Shown piece after piece: positions 42,092 through 50,754 of a stretch of DNA of 64,000 nt (position 1 is its first letter; every line of letters starts with the position of its first letter). A program made the translations under genes and the position numbers. The stretch spans positions 3,658,001 to 3,722,000 of the forward strand of contig OY969923.1 in assembly GCA_963704615.1 (NCBI GenBank). Reading direction: 5' to 3'. Source of the stretch: Bog-756 sp963704615. Its GTDB lineage: Bacteria; Actinomycetota; Acidimicrobiia; Acidimicrobiales; RAAP-2. Below the pieces are notes generated by a model. The model ran no database searches, was not told where the DNA came from, and worked only from the letters and a program-made list of their open reading frames with translations.

Positions 42092-42134
42092 GACGCGCCT
42101 AGCAGCACCTAGGGAACGTCGAGATACGGGTTCA

Positions 42135-42162
42135 CCCCTGCCGGGACAGCCACCGGCAGGGG
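42135..42162 (+). terminator. Strong hairpin terminator
   Basis: CCCCTGCCGG (42135-42144) and CCGGCAGGGG (42153-42162) form a perfect 10-bp GC-rich stem with an 8-base loop, 44 bases after the stop at 42091. No U-tract follows, which is common in actinobacteria. Confidence 0.75.
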
Positions 42163-42224
42163 CCCCGCCTCGGCGGTTCCCATACTCGATCTCCGGTCGC
42201 TCAATCCATCCTCAGGCCCGCGGT

Positions 42225-42249
42225 AACCCTGCAGAGTGACAGTAGGGTT
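42225..42249. promoter_or_regulatory. AACCCT/AGGGTT inverted repeat
   Basis: Perfect 6-bp arms (42225-42230, 42244-42249) with a 13-base spacer, about 48 bases before the start of the flavin enzyme gene at 42297. Candidate operator or chance. Confidence 0.3.
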
Positions 42250-42296
42250 CGGCCAGCGCAGCAGCGATGGCGCCACGACCAGTGGAGGATTGCGAG

Positions 42297-43268
42297 ATGA
42301 AGACCAGGCTCACGGAAGTTCTAGGGATCGACCATCCGGTCATGCTGGCCGGCATGGGTGGCGTGTCCTACGCGCCCCTGGTCATTGCCGTTTCCGACTC
42401 AGGCGGTTTCGGATGTCTCGGCGCTTCCACTATGAGCAACGAACGGATGGTGGCCGAGATCGCTGCCGTGCGCCATGCCACCGACAGGCCATTCGGCGTC
42501 GATCTTCTTACTGCTATGCCGGGTGACCTGGTCAAACAGGTCGAAGAGATCATCCAGGGGGGCGCCTCTGTGTTCGTGGCCGGGCTAGGAGTTCCTGCAG
42601 ACGTGGTCGAGCTCTGCCACAGTCACGACATCCTGGTCGTCAACATGTGCGGCAAGGTGGATCACGCCCGTCGAGCCCTCGACGCGGGGTGCGACATCGT
42701 GGTGGCCCAGGGCACCGAGGCCGGCGGTCACACCGGTCAAGTGGCCACGATGCCACTTGTTCCCCAGATCGTTGACGCGGTCGGCGCCCAGATCCCGGTG
42801 GTTGCGGCGGGAGGAATTTTCGACGGGAGGGGGCTGGCCGCAGCCCTGGCCCTCGGTGCCGACGGGGTGTGGATCGGCACTCGATTCATTGCCACCCCCG
42901 AAGCTCGCAGCGTCGCCGGATACAAGGACGCGTTGATCCGCACCGGTGAGGATGGGACGACCATCAGCCGGGCCTTCTCCGGCAAGACCATGCGGGTGGT
43001 GCGGAACGAGTACACAACGTTCTTCGATGAGCACCCGAGCGAGCTGAGCCCGTTTCCCGCTCAGCTGGGTCGCTCCATGAAGGACGGGGCCTTCCACCTT
43101 GGTGGAGGCGAGAACACCCCCGACATCGATCCAGCCCGCGAGTGCTATCCCAGTGGCCAGGGTGTCGGTGCCATCCAGACCTTGATGCCGGCAGCCAGCC
43201 TCGTCCATCAGATCGTCTCCGAAGCCGAGTCCGTTCTGACCGACCTCGGGCGGGTCGCCGAGGATTGA
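42297..43268 (+). CDS. Nitronate monooxygenase-family flavin protein
   Basis: A 323-residue FMN TIM-barrel enzyme: PVMLAGMGGVSYAPL, GGFGCLGAS, AQGTEAGGHTG, AAGGIFDGRGLAAAL and GADGVWIGTRF. It is a paralogue of the IpdC-like protein at 1173-2327 but shorter. ATG 42297 is preferred over 42267 since GGAGG lies 12-16 bases before it. It probably oxidises nitronates or reduces an enone-type CoA thioester with a flavin; the family is functionally mixed. It appears to be transcribed alone. Confidence 0.88.
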   Translation: MKTRLTEVLGIDHPVMLAGMGGVSYAPLVIAVSDSGGFGCLGASTMSNERMVAEIAAVRHATDRPFGVDLLTAMPGDLVKQVEEIIQGGASVFVAGLGVPADVVELCHSHDILVVNMCGKVDHARRALDAGCDIVVAQGTEAGGHTGQVATMPLVPQIVDAVGAQIPVVAAGGIFDGRGLAAALALGADGVWIGTRFIATPEARSVAGYKDALIRTGEDGTTISRAFSGKTMRVVRNEYTTFFDEHPSELSPFPAQLGRSMKDGAFHLGGGENTPDIDPARECYPSGQGVGAIQTLMPAASLVHQIVSEAESVLTDLGRVAED

Positions 43269-43380
43269 TCTGCTGTAGCCGAGTCGGTGTGGGCGTTCCG
43301 AGTCGTCCGGGGCGCCGGGGCAGTGCCAACGACCGCGCCAGCTCGGGGTTGGCCCGAGGAACCCGTCCCTTCACATATTC

Positions 43381-43458
43381 AATTCGCGAAATTGGTCGAA
43401 TTATCGACTGGCGACCATAACTGGATTTTTCCCTGTATCGACTCAATTCGATAATTCG
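43381..43458. promoter_or_regulatory. AT-rich patch with nested inverted repeats between convergent genes
   Basis: CGAATTATCGA (43397-43407) and TCGATAATTCG (43448-43458) are perfect 11-bp inverted repeats 40 bases apart. A CAATT-cgcga-AATTG palindrome precedes them. The patch is much more AT-rich than the rest of the window and lies between the convergent genes ending at 43268 and 43537. It could be a bidirectional terminator, a binding site or a scar of insertion. Confidence 0.45.
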
Positions 43459-43536
43459 GACGAATTTAGAAAACAAACTATGGAGCGGGATGGGTTGGAT
43501 CGACCGCCGGCGGAGCTCCGAGCCCGACCTCTGCCA

Positions 43537-45048
43537 TCAGTCGGGGGCAAGCACCGAGCGGTCGCCTGACCGTAATCCGGCGATGATCCGTCGGAAGGAA
43601 CCGGCGGAGTCCTCGCCCATGGCGTCGGTTTCGAGCCACGCCACGCCGTCCTCGCTGTGGTCCCGGTCGACGCCGAAGATGCCAAATCGCGGCTCATAGG
43701 ATCCCCACTCGTAATTATCGACGAGAGACCAATGCCAGTACCCCTTGACGGGGGCCCCATCCGCCATGGCGGCGACGACCGCGGCGACGTTCTCACGCAG
43801 ATAACGCGGGCGATCCCATCCGTCCGATCGGGCGTGAAACCGACCGTTGTGGACCCGGCTACACAGCCCGTTCTCCACCACCCAGATCGGCAGGCCTGGG
43901 GCCAGCGAGCGCTCTGCCTGCAGCCTGTCGGTGAGCCCACCAGGAGAAGGGGTGTCGTCCCAGAGCTCCCGAGTCGGACGCGGATTGCGGCCCCCGACCG
44001 TGCGGTGTCCCGGCAGGCGGAAGTGCCGAGAAGCCACCGGTTGGTAGTAGTCGAGGCCGACAACGTCGAGCGTCCGCTCGTAGGGACTCGCATAGACCGC
44101 GTCAATCGCTCGGGAGGGCACCAGAGAATGGGGGGCTTCGCGTCCGCCTCCCATCCGAGCTCGGGGCGGCCTGGGCTGAGCTCCGTAAGGCGATCGGGCG
44201 GCGCTGATCCGCCTCAACAGCTGATCGCCTGGTTTGGGCGCGGGGATCAGTGAGTCATGCAGTCGACGGCGCTCACGGAGCCAGTTCGCGACGTCCGCGT
44301 GATCCACGCCCATGCTTCGGGCGAGAAGCACGTCGGTGAGCAATCGGTCGTGCTCGTACAAGTTCACACACGAGTTGTTGGTAGTGACCACTGCGTCCGG
44401 TCGCGCCCGGTGGATGACCTCGTAGCCCTTCACGTGAGCGGCCAGCAGATGGTCGAGCGCGATGGCAATGTCGTTGAAAGCGAGAAAGCGACCAGGCGGG
44501 AACGTGCCGAGCAGCCACGATTCCAACGTGAGGACATTGATCTCATTGATCGTGACCCAGTACCGCACCGAGGGGGCCAGTGATTCGACAGCCAGCTCCA
44601 CCCAAGACCGAAAGCGGTCCGGAGCGTCCGGCCGCAGCCAGAAATCTTCACCCAACCAGGCGGGATGGGTGAAGTGATGCAGCGTGATCAGCGGCTCGAG
44701 ACCACGATCGAGGCACCCGGCGACGATGTCGCCATAACGGGCGAGCGCCCCCCGATCGATCGTGTGAGGGTCGGGGACGACCCGGGCCCACTCGACTCCC
44801 AGGCGGATGCTCGTACAGCCCAGGTCGGCAGCGCGATCCAGCACCTCCTCAGGTCGGTGCCAGAAGCCCACCGCATTGGCGGACGGTTCGACGCGGCCCA
44901 CCTGCTCCCAGGCCAGCCAATTGTTCGCCGGCTGGCCGGGCCCGTTGTAGCCCCCCTCGATCTGGAACCCGGCCGTCGACACGCCGAAGAGGAATCCCTC
45001 GAACGCTCCCTCTCCGTCCGGTTGTCCGTTCGTCGGTCGGTCTCCCAT
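43537..45048 (-). CDS. Glycoside hydrolase family 1 (beta-glucosidase-like)
   Basis: A 503-residue GH1 enzyme. FGVSTAGFQIEG begins the barrel, the acid/base Glu169 is in VTINEINV (family TxNEP with Ile for Pro) and the nucleophile Glu392 is in WVVENG; YWHWSLVDNYEW is the usual substrate-binding segment. ATG 45048 with GGTGGAGAG upstream is chosen over earlier in-frame starts. Both catalytic glutamates are present, so it should cleave beta-glycosides. A basic, low-conservation insert occurs near residues 275-305. It has no signal peptide, so it should act in the cytosol. It diverges from the gene at 45175. Confidence 0.92.
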   Translation of the reverse strand: MGDRPTNGQPDGEGAFEGFLFGVSTAGFQIEGGYNGPGQPANNWLAWEQVGRVEPSANAVGFWHRPEEVLDRAADLGCTSIRLGVEWARVVPDPHTIDRGALARYGDIVAGCLDRGLEPLITLHHFTHPAWLGEDFWLRPDAPDRFRSWVELAVESLAPSVRYWVTINEINVLTLESWLLGTFPPGRFLAFNDIAIALDHLLAAHVKGYEVIHRARPDAVVTTNNSCVNLYEHDRLLTDVLLARSMGVDHADVANWLRERRRLHDSLIPAPKPGDQLLRRISAARSPYGAQPRPPRARMGGGREAPHSLVPSRAIDAVYASPYERTLDVVGLDYYQPVASRHFRLPGHRTVGGRNPRPTRELWDDTPSPGGLTDRLQAERSLAPGLPIWVVENGLCSRVHNGRFHARSDGWDRPRYLRENVAAVVAAMADGAPVKGYWHWSLVDNYEWGSYEPRFGIFGVDRDHSEDGVAWLETDAMGEDSAGSFRRIIAGLRSGDRSVLAPD

Positions 45049-45174
45049 TGGGGACACTCTCCACCCTTTCTGGTGAGGGTCGGTCCGGCTGAAGTCGGGC
45101 ATGACACCACGCCGGTGCCTGCCGGATGGCGATGGTAGCTTGCGGCCCGGAACGCGCCCGCGTCCCCATCTCCC

Positions 45175-46728
45175 ATGAGCGCCGCCGACCACGACCCTGA
45201 GCGCATCCCGGTAGTCATTGCCTCAGGCCAATCCATCGAACGTCGGGAACTGGTGACGCCTGTCGACCTCATGGCACGGGCCTGTGACGAAGCCTTTAAC
45301 TCGGCCCCCAAGCTGAGAGACAGGGTTGATCGGCTGTCAGTGGTCAACATCATGACCCGGAGCGGGCCCGCCCCGGCAACCGACCTGGCCGTGAGGATCG
45401 GGGTCGACGTCCCCGAGCGCGAGGTCACCACAATCGGCGGCAACAGCCCGCAGTGGTTGGTCAACCGGGCCGCAACCGACATCGCCAAGGGGCTGCTGTC
45501 GGTGACAGTTATTGCCGGAGCCGAGGCGATCCGATCATCCCGGGACCGCCGGGCGCAAGGCCTTCCCCGTCTCGGCGATGGGGACATCGTGGCGGCGGAC
45601 CCGTCAGTAGGAGACGACCTCCCCGGGGTGGGCCCGGCAGAGATGGCGATCGGGTTGCTCGTCCCGGTCCACATGTACCCGCTATTCGAGAGCGTGGTGG
45701 CGGCACGGCTCGGGCACGATGGTCCCGAGCACCGGCGGTCCATGGGACAACTGTTGGCGCCGTTCACCGAGGTTGCCGCGGGCCACCCATTCGCATGGTT
45801 CCCCGAAGCCCGCACCGCCGAAGAGATCGCAACACCGACGCCTGACAATCGCGTCGTGTGCGAGCCCTACACCAAGCGGATGACCGCCTTTCTCGGTTCC
45901 GACCAGGGAGCCGCGCTCGTGGTCTGTTCTCTGGCCGAAGCCCGACGCGCCGGAGTCGCCGATCGGGCCGTGTTCATCTGGTCGGGAGCGGAGGCCACCG
46001 ACGTGCGCTTTCCCACCGCTCGCCCCGACCCGGGTCGTTCGCCGGCCATCGCCGCTGCAGGCCAGGCCGCGTTCACTGCTGCCACGGAGGCCTCAGGCGC
46101 CCCATTGAGCATCGGAGTCGACGACATCGAGGTGTTGGACATTTACTCGTGCTTTCCTTCGGCCGTCGAGTTGGCCACAGATTCCTTGGGCATCGGCCCC
46201 GGCGACCGGCGACGGCTCACTGTCACCGGCGGCCTTCCTTACTTCGGGGGGCCGGGCAACAACTACACGACCCACGCCATCGCCACCGTGACGGACATCC
46301 TGCGGGGCTCGACGCCCAATTCGAGGAGCGAGAAAGGGGCGGGGGTCCGACTGGGACTCGTCACCGGGCTCGGATGGTTCATCACCAAGCACTCCGTCGG
46401 CATCTACGCCACGTCCCCACCGAAACGTGGATACCGACGAGGCGATACCACCGTGGCACAGTCGCTGATCGAGGATTCGGCAGTACCAGTGGCCCTCGAC
46501 GTCGACAGTCCCACTGCGGCCTCCGTCGTGGCCGCCACTGTGGTCCGCGACGCACACGGCGCCCCGACGGGAGCTCCGGTCATCGCCCGTCTGCCCGACG
46601 GCCGCCACATGGCGCTTGCTGCGGCAGACGACGAGGTCGTCGAGGAAGTCGGCGCACTCGACGTGCCCGGCAGGGTCGGCTCCGCCGTTGTCGTCCAGAG
46701 CGGGGCGGCGCGCTACCGTCTGCCGTAG
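45175..46728 (+). CDS. Thiolase-like protein type 1 (TLP1)-like, acetyl-CoA acetyltransferase homologue
   Basis: A 517-residue thiolase-fold protein. The position of the N-terminal nucleophile reads GGNSPQWLVN, without cysteine, while IYSCFPSAVE and NNYTTHAIA keep later family features. About 100 extra C-terminal residues (after IYATSPP) match the additional domain of thiolase-like protein type 1 described in mycobacteria, which does not show normal thiolase activity. A role in CoA-ester metabolism is likely but not classical thiolysis. A crotonase gene follows after 23 bases. Confidence 0.8.
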   Translation: MSAADHDPERIPVVIASGQSIERRELVTPVDLMARACDEAFNSAPKLRDRVDRLSVVNIMTRSGPAPATDLAVRIGVDVPEREVTTIGGNSPQWLVNRAATDIAKGLLSVTVIAGAEAIRSSRDRRAQGLPRLGDGDIVAADPSVGDDLPGVGPAEMAIGLLVPVHMYPLFESVVAARLGHDGPEHRRSMGQLLAPFTEVAAGHPFAWFPEARTAEEIATPTPDNRVVCEPYTKRMTAFLGSDQGAALVVCSLAEARRAGVADRAVFIWSGAEATDVRFPTARPDPGRSPAIAAAGQAAFTAATEASGAPLSIGVDDIEVLDIYSCFPSAVELATDSLGIGPGDRRRLTVTGGLPYFGGPGNNYTTHAIATVTDILRGSTPNSRSEKGAGVRLGLVTGLGWFITKHSVGIYATSPPKRGYRRGDTTVAQSLIEDSAVPVALDVDSPTAASVVAATVVRDAHGAPTGAPVIARLPDGRHMALAAADDEVVEEVGALDVPGRVGSAVVVQSGAARYRLP

Positions 46729-46751
46729 GGACGATCGTCAGGGAGGCTGCC

Positions 46752-47522
46752 ATGTCCGAAGTGCTTCGTGAACGCCGGGGTCATATCGAGATCCTCACCA
46801 TCAACCGCCCCGAGGCCCGCAACGCCATCAATGGAGCAGTCTCTCTGGCCTTCGCAAGCGCCTTTGACGAACTCGAGGCTGATGACGACTGCTGGGTGGT
46901 GATCGTCACCGGGGCCGGGGACAAGGCGTTCAGCGCCGGGATGGACCTCAAGGCCTTCGCCGCCGGCGAGGCGGGCGACATCATGGGGGCGAAGGGCGGA
47001 TTCGGAGGTATCGCCCAGCGCGGCTTCTCCAAGCCGATCATTGCCGCCGTCAACGGTTCGGCCCTGGCCGGCGGGTGCGAGATCATGCTTGCCTGCGACC
47101 TGGTTGTCGCGGTCGAAGGAGCCACTTTCGGCATCCCCGAGGTGAAGCGAGGACTAATGGCCGCAGCCGGGGCGCTTATTCGACTCCCCAAGAGAATTCC
47201 TCCGACCATCGCTCTCGAACTTGCCCTCACCGGCGAGTCGATCGACGCTCAGCGCGCACTGGCCCTCGGACTGATCAACCGGGTCGTTCCTCAGGACAAG
47301 CTGATGGAGGAGGCGCTGGACCTGGCCAACACCATCGCCAAGAACGCCCCTCTGGCCGTGCGGGCCTCGAAACGCGTGATGAAGGAGGCCGGCGAGCTGC
47401 CCGACGCCGAAGGATGGGCCATCAACAACGCTGCCGTGCCCGGCGTGTTCGGTTCGGCAGACGCCATGGAGGGCCCCGTCGCCTTTGCCGAGAAGCGCGA
47501 ACCGGTGTGGTCAGGAAAGTAG
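46752..47522 (+). CDS. Enoyl-CoA hydratase/isomerase (crotonase) family protein
   Basis: A 256-residue crotonase. NRPEARNAI, the oxyanion-hole segments AFSAGMDLKAF and NGSALAGGCEI, and GIPEVKRGL are visible. Where hydratases have the first catalytic Glu the segment reads GGCEIMLACDL, and the second Glu is in PEVKRG. ATG 46752 follows GGGAGG. It hydrates or isomerises an enoyl-CoA; with the TLP1-like gene it probably forms a two-gene lipid or steroid catabolic unit. It is not assigned to EchA20, which would be expected with ipdABC. Confidence 0.9.
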   Translation: MSEVLRERRGHIEILTINRPEARNAINGAVSLAFASAFDELEADDDCWVVIVTGAGDKAFSAGMDLKAFAAGEAGDIMGAKGGFGGIAQRGFSKPIIAAVNGSALAGGCEIMLACDLVVAVEGATFGIPEVKRGLMAAAGALIRLPKRIPPTIALELALTGESIDAQRALALGLINRVVPQDKLMEEALDLANTIAKNAPLAVRASKRVMKEAGELPDAEGWAINNAAVPGVFGSADAMEGPVAFAEKREPVWSGK

Positions 47523-47607
47523 GCCAGGTCTCGCCGTCCTGGCGGCCTCGACAGCGCGGGTCATCAGCGTGACGATCGCCGGACACGTGGCCCAGGCGGG
47601 GAGCAAC

Positions 47608-48018
47608 GTGCCGACCCTCTCCGATGCCCTCGGTGGCTTCCGGCTCATCCTCCACGTTCTGGCCGCAACTGTCTGGGTGGGTGGGCAATTCACGGTAGCT
47701 GGACTGCTGCCGACGCTGCGGACGCTGGGCGAGGATGCCCCGAAGAAGGTGGCCCAGGCCTTCGGACGCTTACTGTGGCCCGCCTATGCGGTCCTGGTGG
47801 TGACGGGATTCTGGAACATCAGCGCCCTCACGGTGAAGGATGCATCGACGGCCTGGAAGATCGTGCTGATCGTCAAGATCGTGGTGGTCGTCATCGCCGG
47901 ATTGGCGGTGTTTCTCCACCAGCGAGCAAGGACGAAACAGGCCACCGCCATCTGGGGGGCGATCGGAGCCCTGGCGTCGGTTGCGGCTCTGTGCCTCGGG
48001 GTCTTCCTGGCCGGTTGA
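47608..48018 (+). CDS. Small four-helix membrane protein, CopD-like
   Basis: About 136 residues from GTG 47608 (GGCGGGGAG upstream; GTG 47569 is also possible). Four membrane helices: LILHVLAATVWVGGQF, LLWPAYAVLVVTGFW, WKIVLIVKIVVVVIAGLAV and a C-terminal IGALASVAALCLGVF. LHVLAATVWVGGQ and the VTGFWN segment resemble the CopD/DUF2269-type integral membrane family with conserved His and Trp. The role is unknown; copper or haem-related transport is possible. Confidence 0.72.
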   Translation: MPTLSDALGGFRLILHVLAATVWVGGQFTVAGLLPTLRTLGEDAPKKVAQAFGRLLWPAYAVLVVTGFWNISALTVKDASTAWKIVLIVKIVVVVIAGLAVFLHQRARTKQATAIWGAIGALASVAALCLGVFLAG

Positions 48019-48051
48019 GCCCAGGGCAGCCCAGGCCAGGGCAAGCGTCGA

Positions 48052-48106
48052 GCCCCGACGGGCCAGTGGCGCCAGCCACCGGCCACCGGCCATCGGGCGT
48101 CGGGGC
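48052..48106 (+). terminator. Long GC-rich hairpin after the CopD-like gene
   Basis: GCCCCGACG (48052-48060) pairs perfectly with CGTCGGGGC (48098-48106), enclosing a smaller GTGGC/GCCAC hairpin. It starts 34 bases after the stop at 48018 and is the likely terminator. Confidence 0.55.
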
Positions 48107-48231
48107 CGGGCGCGGCAGGTGCAGGTCATCCGACCCCTATCGCAGAATCGAAGACATGCCTAACGGCTGTGCAGCGGGTGGAGACGGACACGTCTAACCT
48201 TGTGGCAGCAGCAAACAAAGGAGACACCACC

Positions 48232-48513
48232 GTGCACTTCGGCTCCCCCGCAGAGATCTTTGGCGTAGACGGCATCATCGTGCTCGTTGTCGTGGTGCTC
48301 GTTCTGTTCGGATCCACCCAGATTCCCAAGTTGGCTCGGTCCCTCGGCTCGGCCCAGAAGGAATTCAAGAAGGGTCTGGACGAGGGGTCAGCGGACGACC
48401 CCCAGGCCAGCCCGCTGCCGCCCGCAGCCCCACCTGCGGCCATGAACCCGCCAGGACCCGCGGTTGCCCCTGCGGAGACCAATGGCGACGGGTCCGCGGG
48501 ATCAACTTCCTGA
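48232..48513 (+). CDS. tatA: Twin-arginine translocase subunit TatA-like
   Basis: A 93-residue protein with one N-terminal membrane helix (GIIVLVVVVLVLFGSTQIPKL) followed by the amphipathic helix LARSLGSAQKEFKKGLDE, as in TatA, and a Pro/Ala-rich tail. GTG 48232 has AAAGGAG eight bases upstream; the longer frame lacks support. TatA forms the export pore for folded Tat substrates. No tatC is nearby, so TatA versus TatB/E cannot be separated by context, but the FG and length favour TatA. Confidence 0.88.
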   Translation: MHFGSPAEIFGVDGIIVLVVVVLVLFGSTQIPKLARSLGSAQKEFKKGLDEGSADDPQASPLPPAAPPAAMNPPGPAVAPAETNGDGSAGSTS

Positions 48514-48532
48514 GCCACCCCACTCCGATCTG

Positions 48533-49249
48533 ATGACCGAGGGGAATGCGGGATCGGCCATCCCGCGGGCGCGCCGGGCGGCGCACCGGCGTTGGCTTCC
48601 GTTTTGGGCCCTGCAGTTCTCTGAGATCGCCGTGGCGTTGGTCTTTGTCGACATCTCTGTCCATGTCCACAAGGGCGGACTCCTGGTGGCATCGGCCATC
48701 GCCTTCACGGCCTTGGCCGTCACCGCCCAGGGCCCTCTCGGCATCGTCCGTATCTGCGGAAAACGACTTCACCTGATTCTGATCGTCGCCGCGGCGGTTG
48801 TGGTCGGCCTGATGCCCATCATCCCCGGGTTCCGCCCCGACATCGAGGGCATCATCGTTCTCGAGTTCGGGGCCGTGGGGTTGATCCGCATCGCCACCCT
48901 GACCCAGACGGCCGACTCGACCGGTGGGAGGACGTCTGCCCGGCGATCCGGATCGGCGGTGATCGACACCACAGCCACCGTCGTGGACAGCGACGACATC
49001 AACGCACCCCAAGCCGGGCGACCCGGGGGCTCACAGGCCCCCGGCTCCCAGAGGACTTCACCGGCGACGGCGTACGCGGCCCGATGGGCCGGCCGGACCA
49101 CCGGCGCGGCGGCCGCCACCGGCAAGCAGGTTGCGGCCAAATACGGGCCCGAGGCCGAGGCACAGGTCAAACGCGGCATCAGGGGTGCCGGAAGGCTGGC
49201 CGGCAAGATGGCGGCCCGACTGACGCCACGCGACAACCCCCCCGACTGA
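48533..49249 (+). CDS. Membrane protein of unknown function
   Basis: A 238-residue protein with four predicted helices in its N-terminal 130 residues (FWALQFSEIAVALVFVDI, LLVASAIAFTALAVTA, LILIVAAAVVVGLMPII, IIVLEFGAVGLIRIA) and a cytosolic C-terminus that is basic and Ala/Gly-rich (GKQVAAKYGPEAEAQVKRGIRGAGRLAGKM). ATG 48533 begins after the tatA stop. I do not recognise the family. It may be co-transcribed with tatA (19-base gap). Confidence 0.7.
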   Translation: MTEGNAGSAIPRARRAAHRRWLPFWALQFSEIAVALVFVDISVHVHKGGLLVASAIAFTALAVTAQGPLGIVRICGKRLHLILIVAAAVVVGLMPIIPGFRPDIEGIIVLEFGAVGLIRIATLTQTADSTGGRTSARRSGSAVIDTTATVVDSDDINAPQAGRPGGSQAPGSQRTSPATAYAARWAGRTTGAAAATGKQVAAKYGPEAEAQVKRGIRGAGRLAGKMAARLTPRDNPPD

Positions 49250-49310
49250 CGAGGGGGGCAGCCCGGCCCTTCGGTCACGGCTACATTGCCGGTGATCGAA
49301 GGGGGACACG

Positions 49311-50663
49311 ATGCCCAAGTCGCACGACGTGTTGGACGTGGCGGACCGCCTGTGGAGAGGCGAGGTCACGACTTCCGAGATCCACCCGCTGCGCCCGTCG
49401 ATCGGTTTAGCCGAGGTCGCCGACAAGGTGGCGTTCGTCCCCTCTTTCGCCAACGTGTCCGCCATCGACTCCGACGAGGGCCTGTTGCTCGTCGACACCG
49501 GGAGCGCTTTCATGGCCGCCGACGTGCACCGGACCCTCCGGACCTGGTCATCGAGTCGTCTGCACACCGCCGTCTACTCCCACGGACACATCGACCACGT
49601 TTTCGGTGTTCCCGTGTGGGCGGCCGAGTCCCAAGAGGCGGGTTGGCCCGAGCCGGTGGTCGTGGCCCACGAGGCATTGCCCGCCCGCTTCGACCGCTAC
49701 ATCATGACCGCAGGGTACAACGGCATCATCAACAGGCGTCAGTTCAACATCGACACGTTGGAATGGCCCACCGAGTACCGGTACCCGGACCGCACCTACC
49801 GTGATCATCTGGAGCTGGAGATCGGGGGAAGACGGGCCGAGCTCCACCATGCCCGAGGGGAGACTGACGACCATACCTGGACCTATCTCCCCGATGTGAG
49901 GGTTCTCTGCTGCGGAGACCTGTTCATCTGGGCCTCGCCCAACGCCGGCAACCCCCAGAAGGTCCAGCGCTACCCCCTGGAGTGGGCCGAGGCTCTGCGG
50001 GCCATGCTCTCGTTGTACGACTCCCCCGGCGGGGGGCCCGACGTCCTTCTGCCCGGGCACGGCTATCCGGTGGTCGGGGCGGACCGGGTGCGTCAGGCCC
50101 TGGGCGATACCGCGGAGCTTCTCGAGTCACTGGTGGAGCAGACGCTGGCCCTCATGAACAGTGGCGCCCGGCTTGACGAGGTGATCCACACCGTCGTCCC
50201 ACCTCCTGCCCTCATGGAACGTCCCTACCTGCGACCGGTCTATGACGAACCCGAGTTCGTCGTCCGCACGGTGTGGCGCCTCTACGGAGGGTGGTGGGAT
50301 GGCAATCCGGCGACCCTCAAGCCGGCGCCGGAGCACGCGATCGCCCGGGAGCTGGCCAACCTGGCCGGGGGGGCAGGCGCCCTGGCCGATCGAGCGCTGT
50401 CCCTGTTGGAGGGTGGCGGCTCCGAGGAGACCGGAGGGCCGACCGACCCCCGTCCTGAGACCCCGCCGGATGCGGCCATGCGGCTGGCCGGACACCTGGT
50501 CGAGCTGGCCTGGTTGGCCGCTCCCGATGACCCCGCCATTCAAGAAGCGCGCCACGGCGTCTTCAGCCGTCGTGCCGATTCCGCCACCTCGACCATGGCC
50601 CACGGAGTGTTCTCGTGGGCGGCGCGCTCCTCGGGGAACGGACAATCCGACGGGAGCTCGTGA
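49311..50663 (+). CDS. MBL-fold alkyl sulfatase-like hydrolase
   Basis: A 450-residue metallo-beta-lactamase-fold protein. The zinc ligands are visible in SHGHIDH (HxHxDH), HHARGETDDHTW, CCGDLF and PGHGYP. The C-terminal ~170 residues resemble the dimerisation region of type III alkyl sulfatases (RLYGGWWDGNP). ATG 49311 follows AGGGGGAC. It probably hydrolyses alkyl sulfate or related esters, which would go with the arylsulfatase in region 3. Stand-alone gene; gaps of 61 and 91 bases flank it. Confidence 0.87.
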   Translation: MPKSHDVLDVADRLWRGEVTTSEIHPLRPSIGLAEVADKVAFVPSFANVSAIDSDEGLLLVDTGSAFMAADVHRTLRTWSSSRLHTAVYSHGHIDHVFGVPVWAAESQEAGWPEPVVVAHEALPARFDRYIMTAGYNGIINRRQFNIDTLEWPTEYRYPDRTYRDHLELEIGGRRAELHHARGETDDHTWTYLPDVRVLCCGDLFIWASPNAGNPQKVQRYPLEWAEALRAMLSLYDSPGGGPDVLLPGHGYPVVGADRVRQALGDTAELLESLVEQTLALMNSGARLDEVIHTVVPPPALMERPYLRPVYDEPEFVVRTVWRLYGGWWDGNPATLKPAPEHAIARELANLAGGAGALADRALSLLEGGGSEETGGPTDPRPETPPDAAMRLAGHLVELAWLAAPDDPAIQEARHGVFSRRADSATSTMAHGVFSWAARSSGNGQSDGSS

Positions 50664-50754
50664 GCGAGCAGGATCCGCCCGGTTGGCCACGTCTGTGAAC
50701 AGGGAGTTTGTAGACGCTGGACCAGGGCCGGTCTGAACTTCTAATTCTGCTCCC

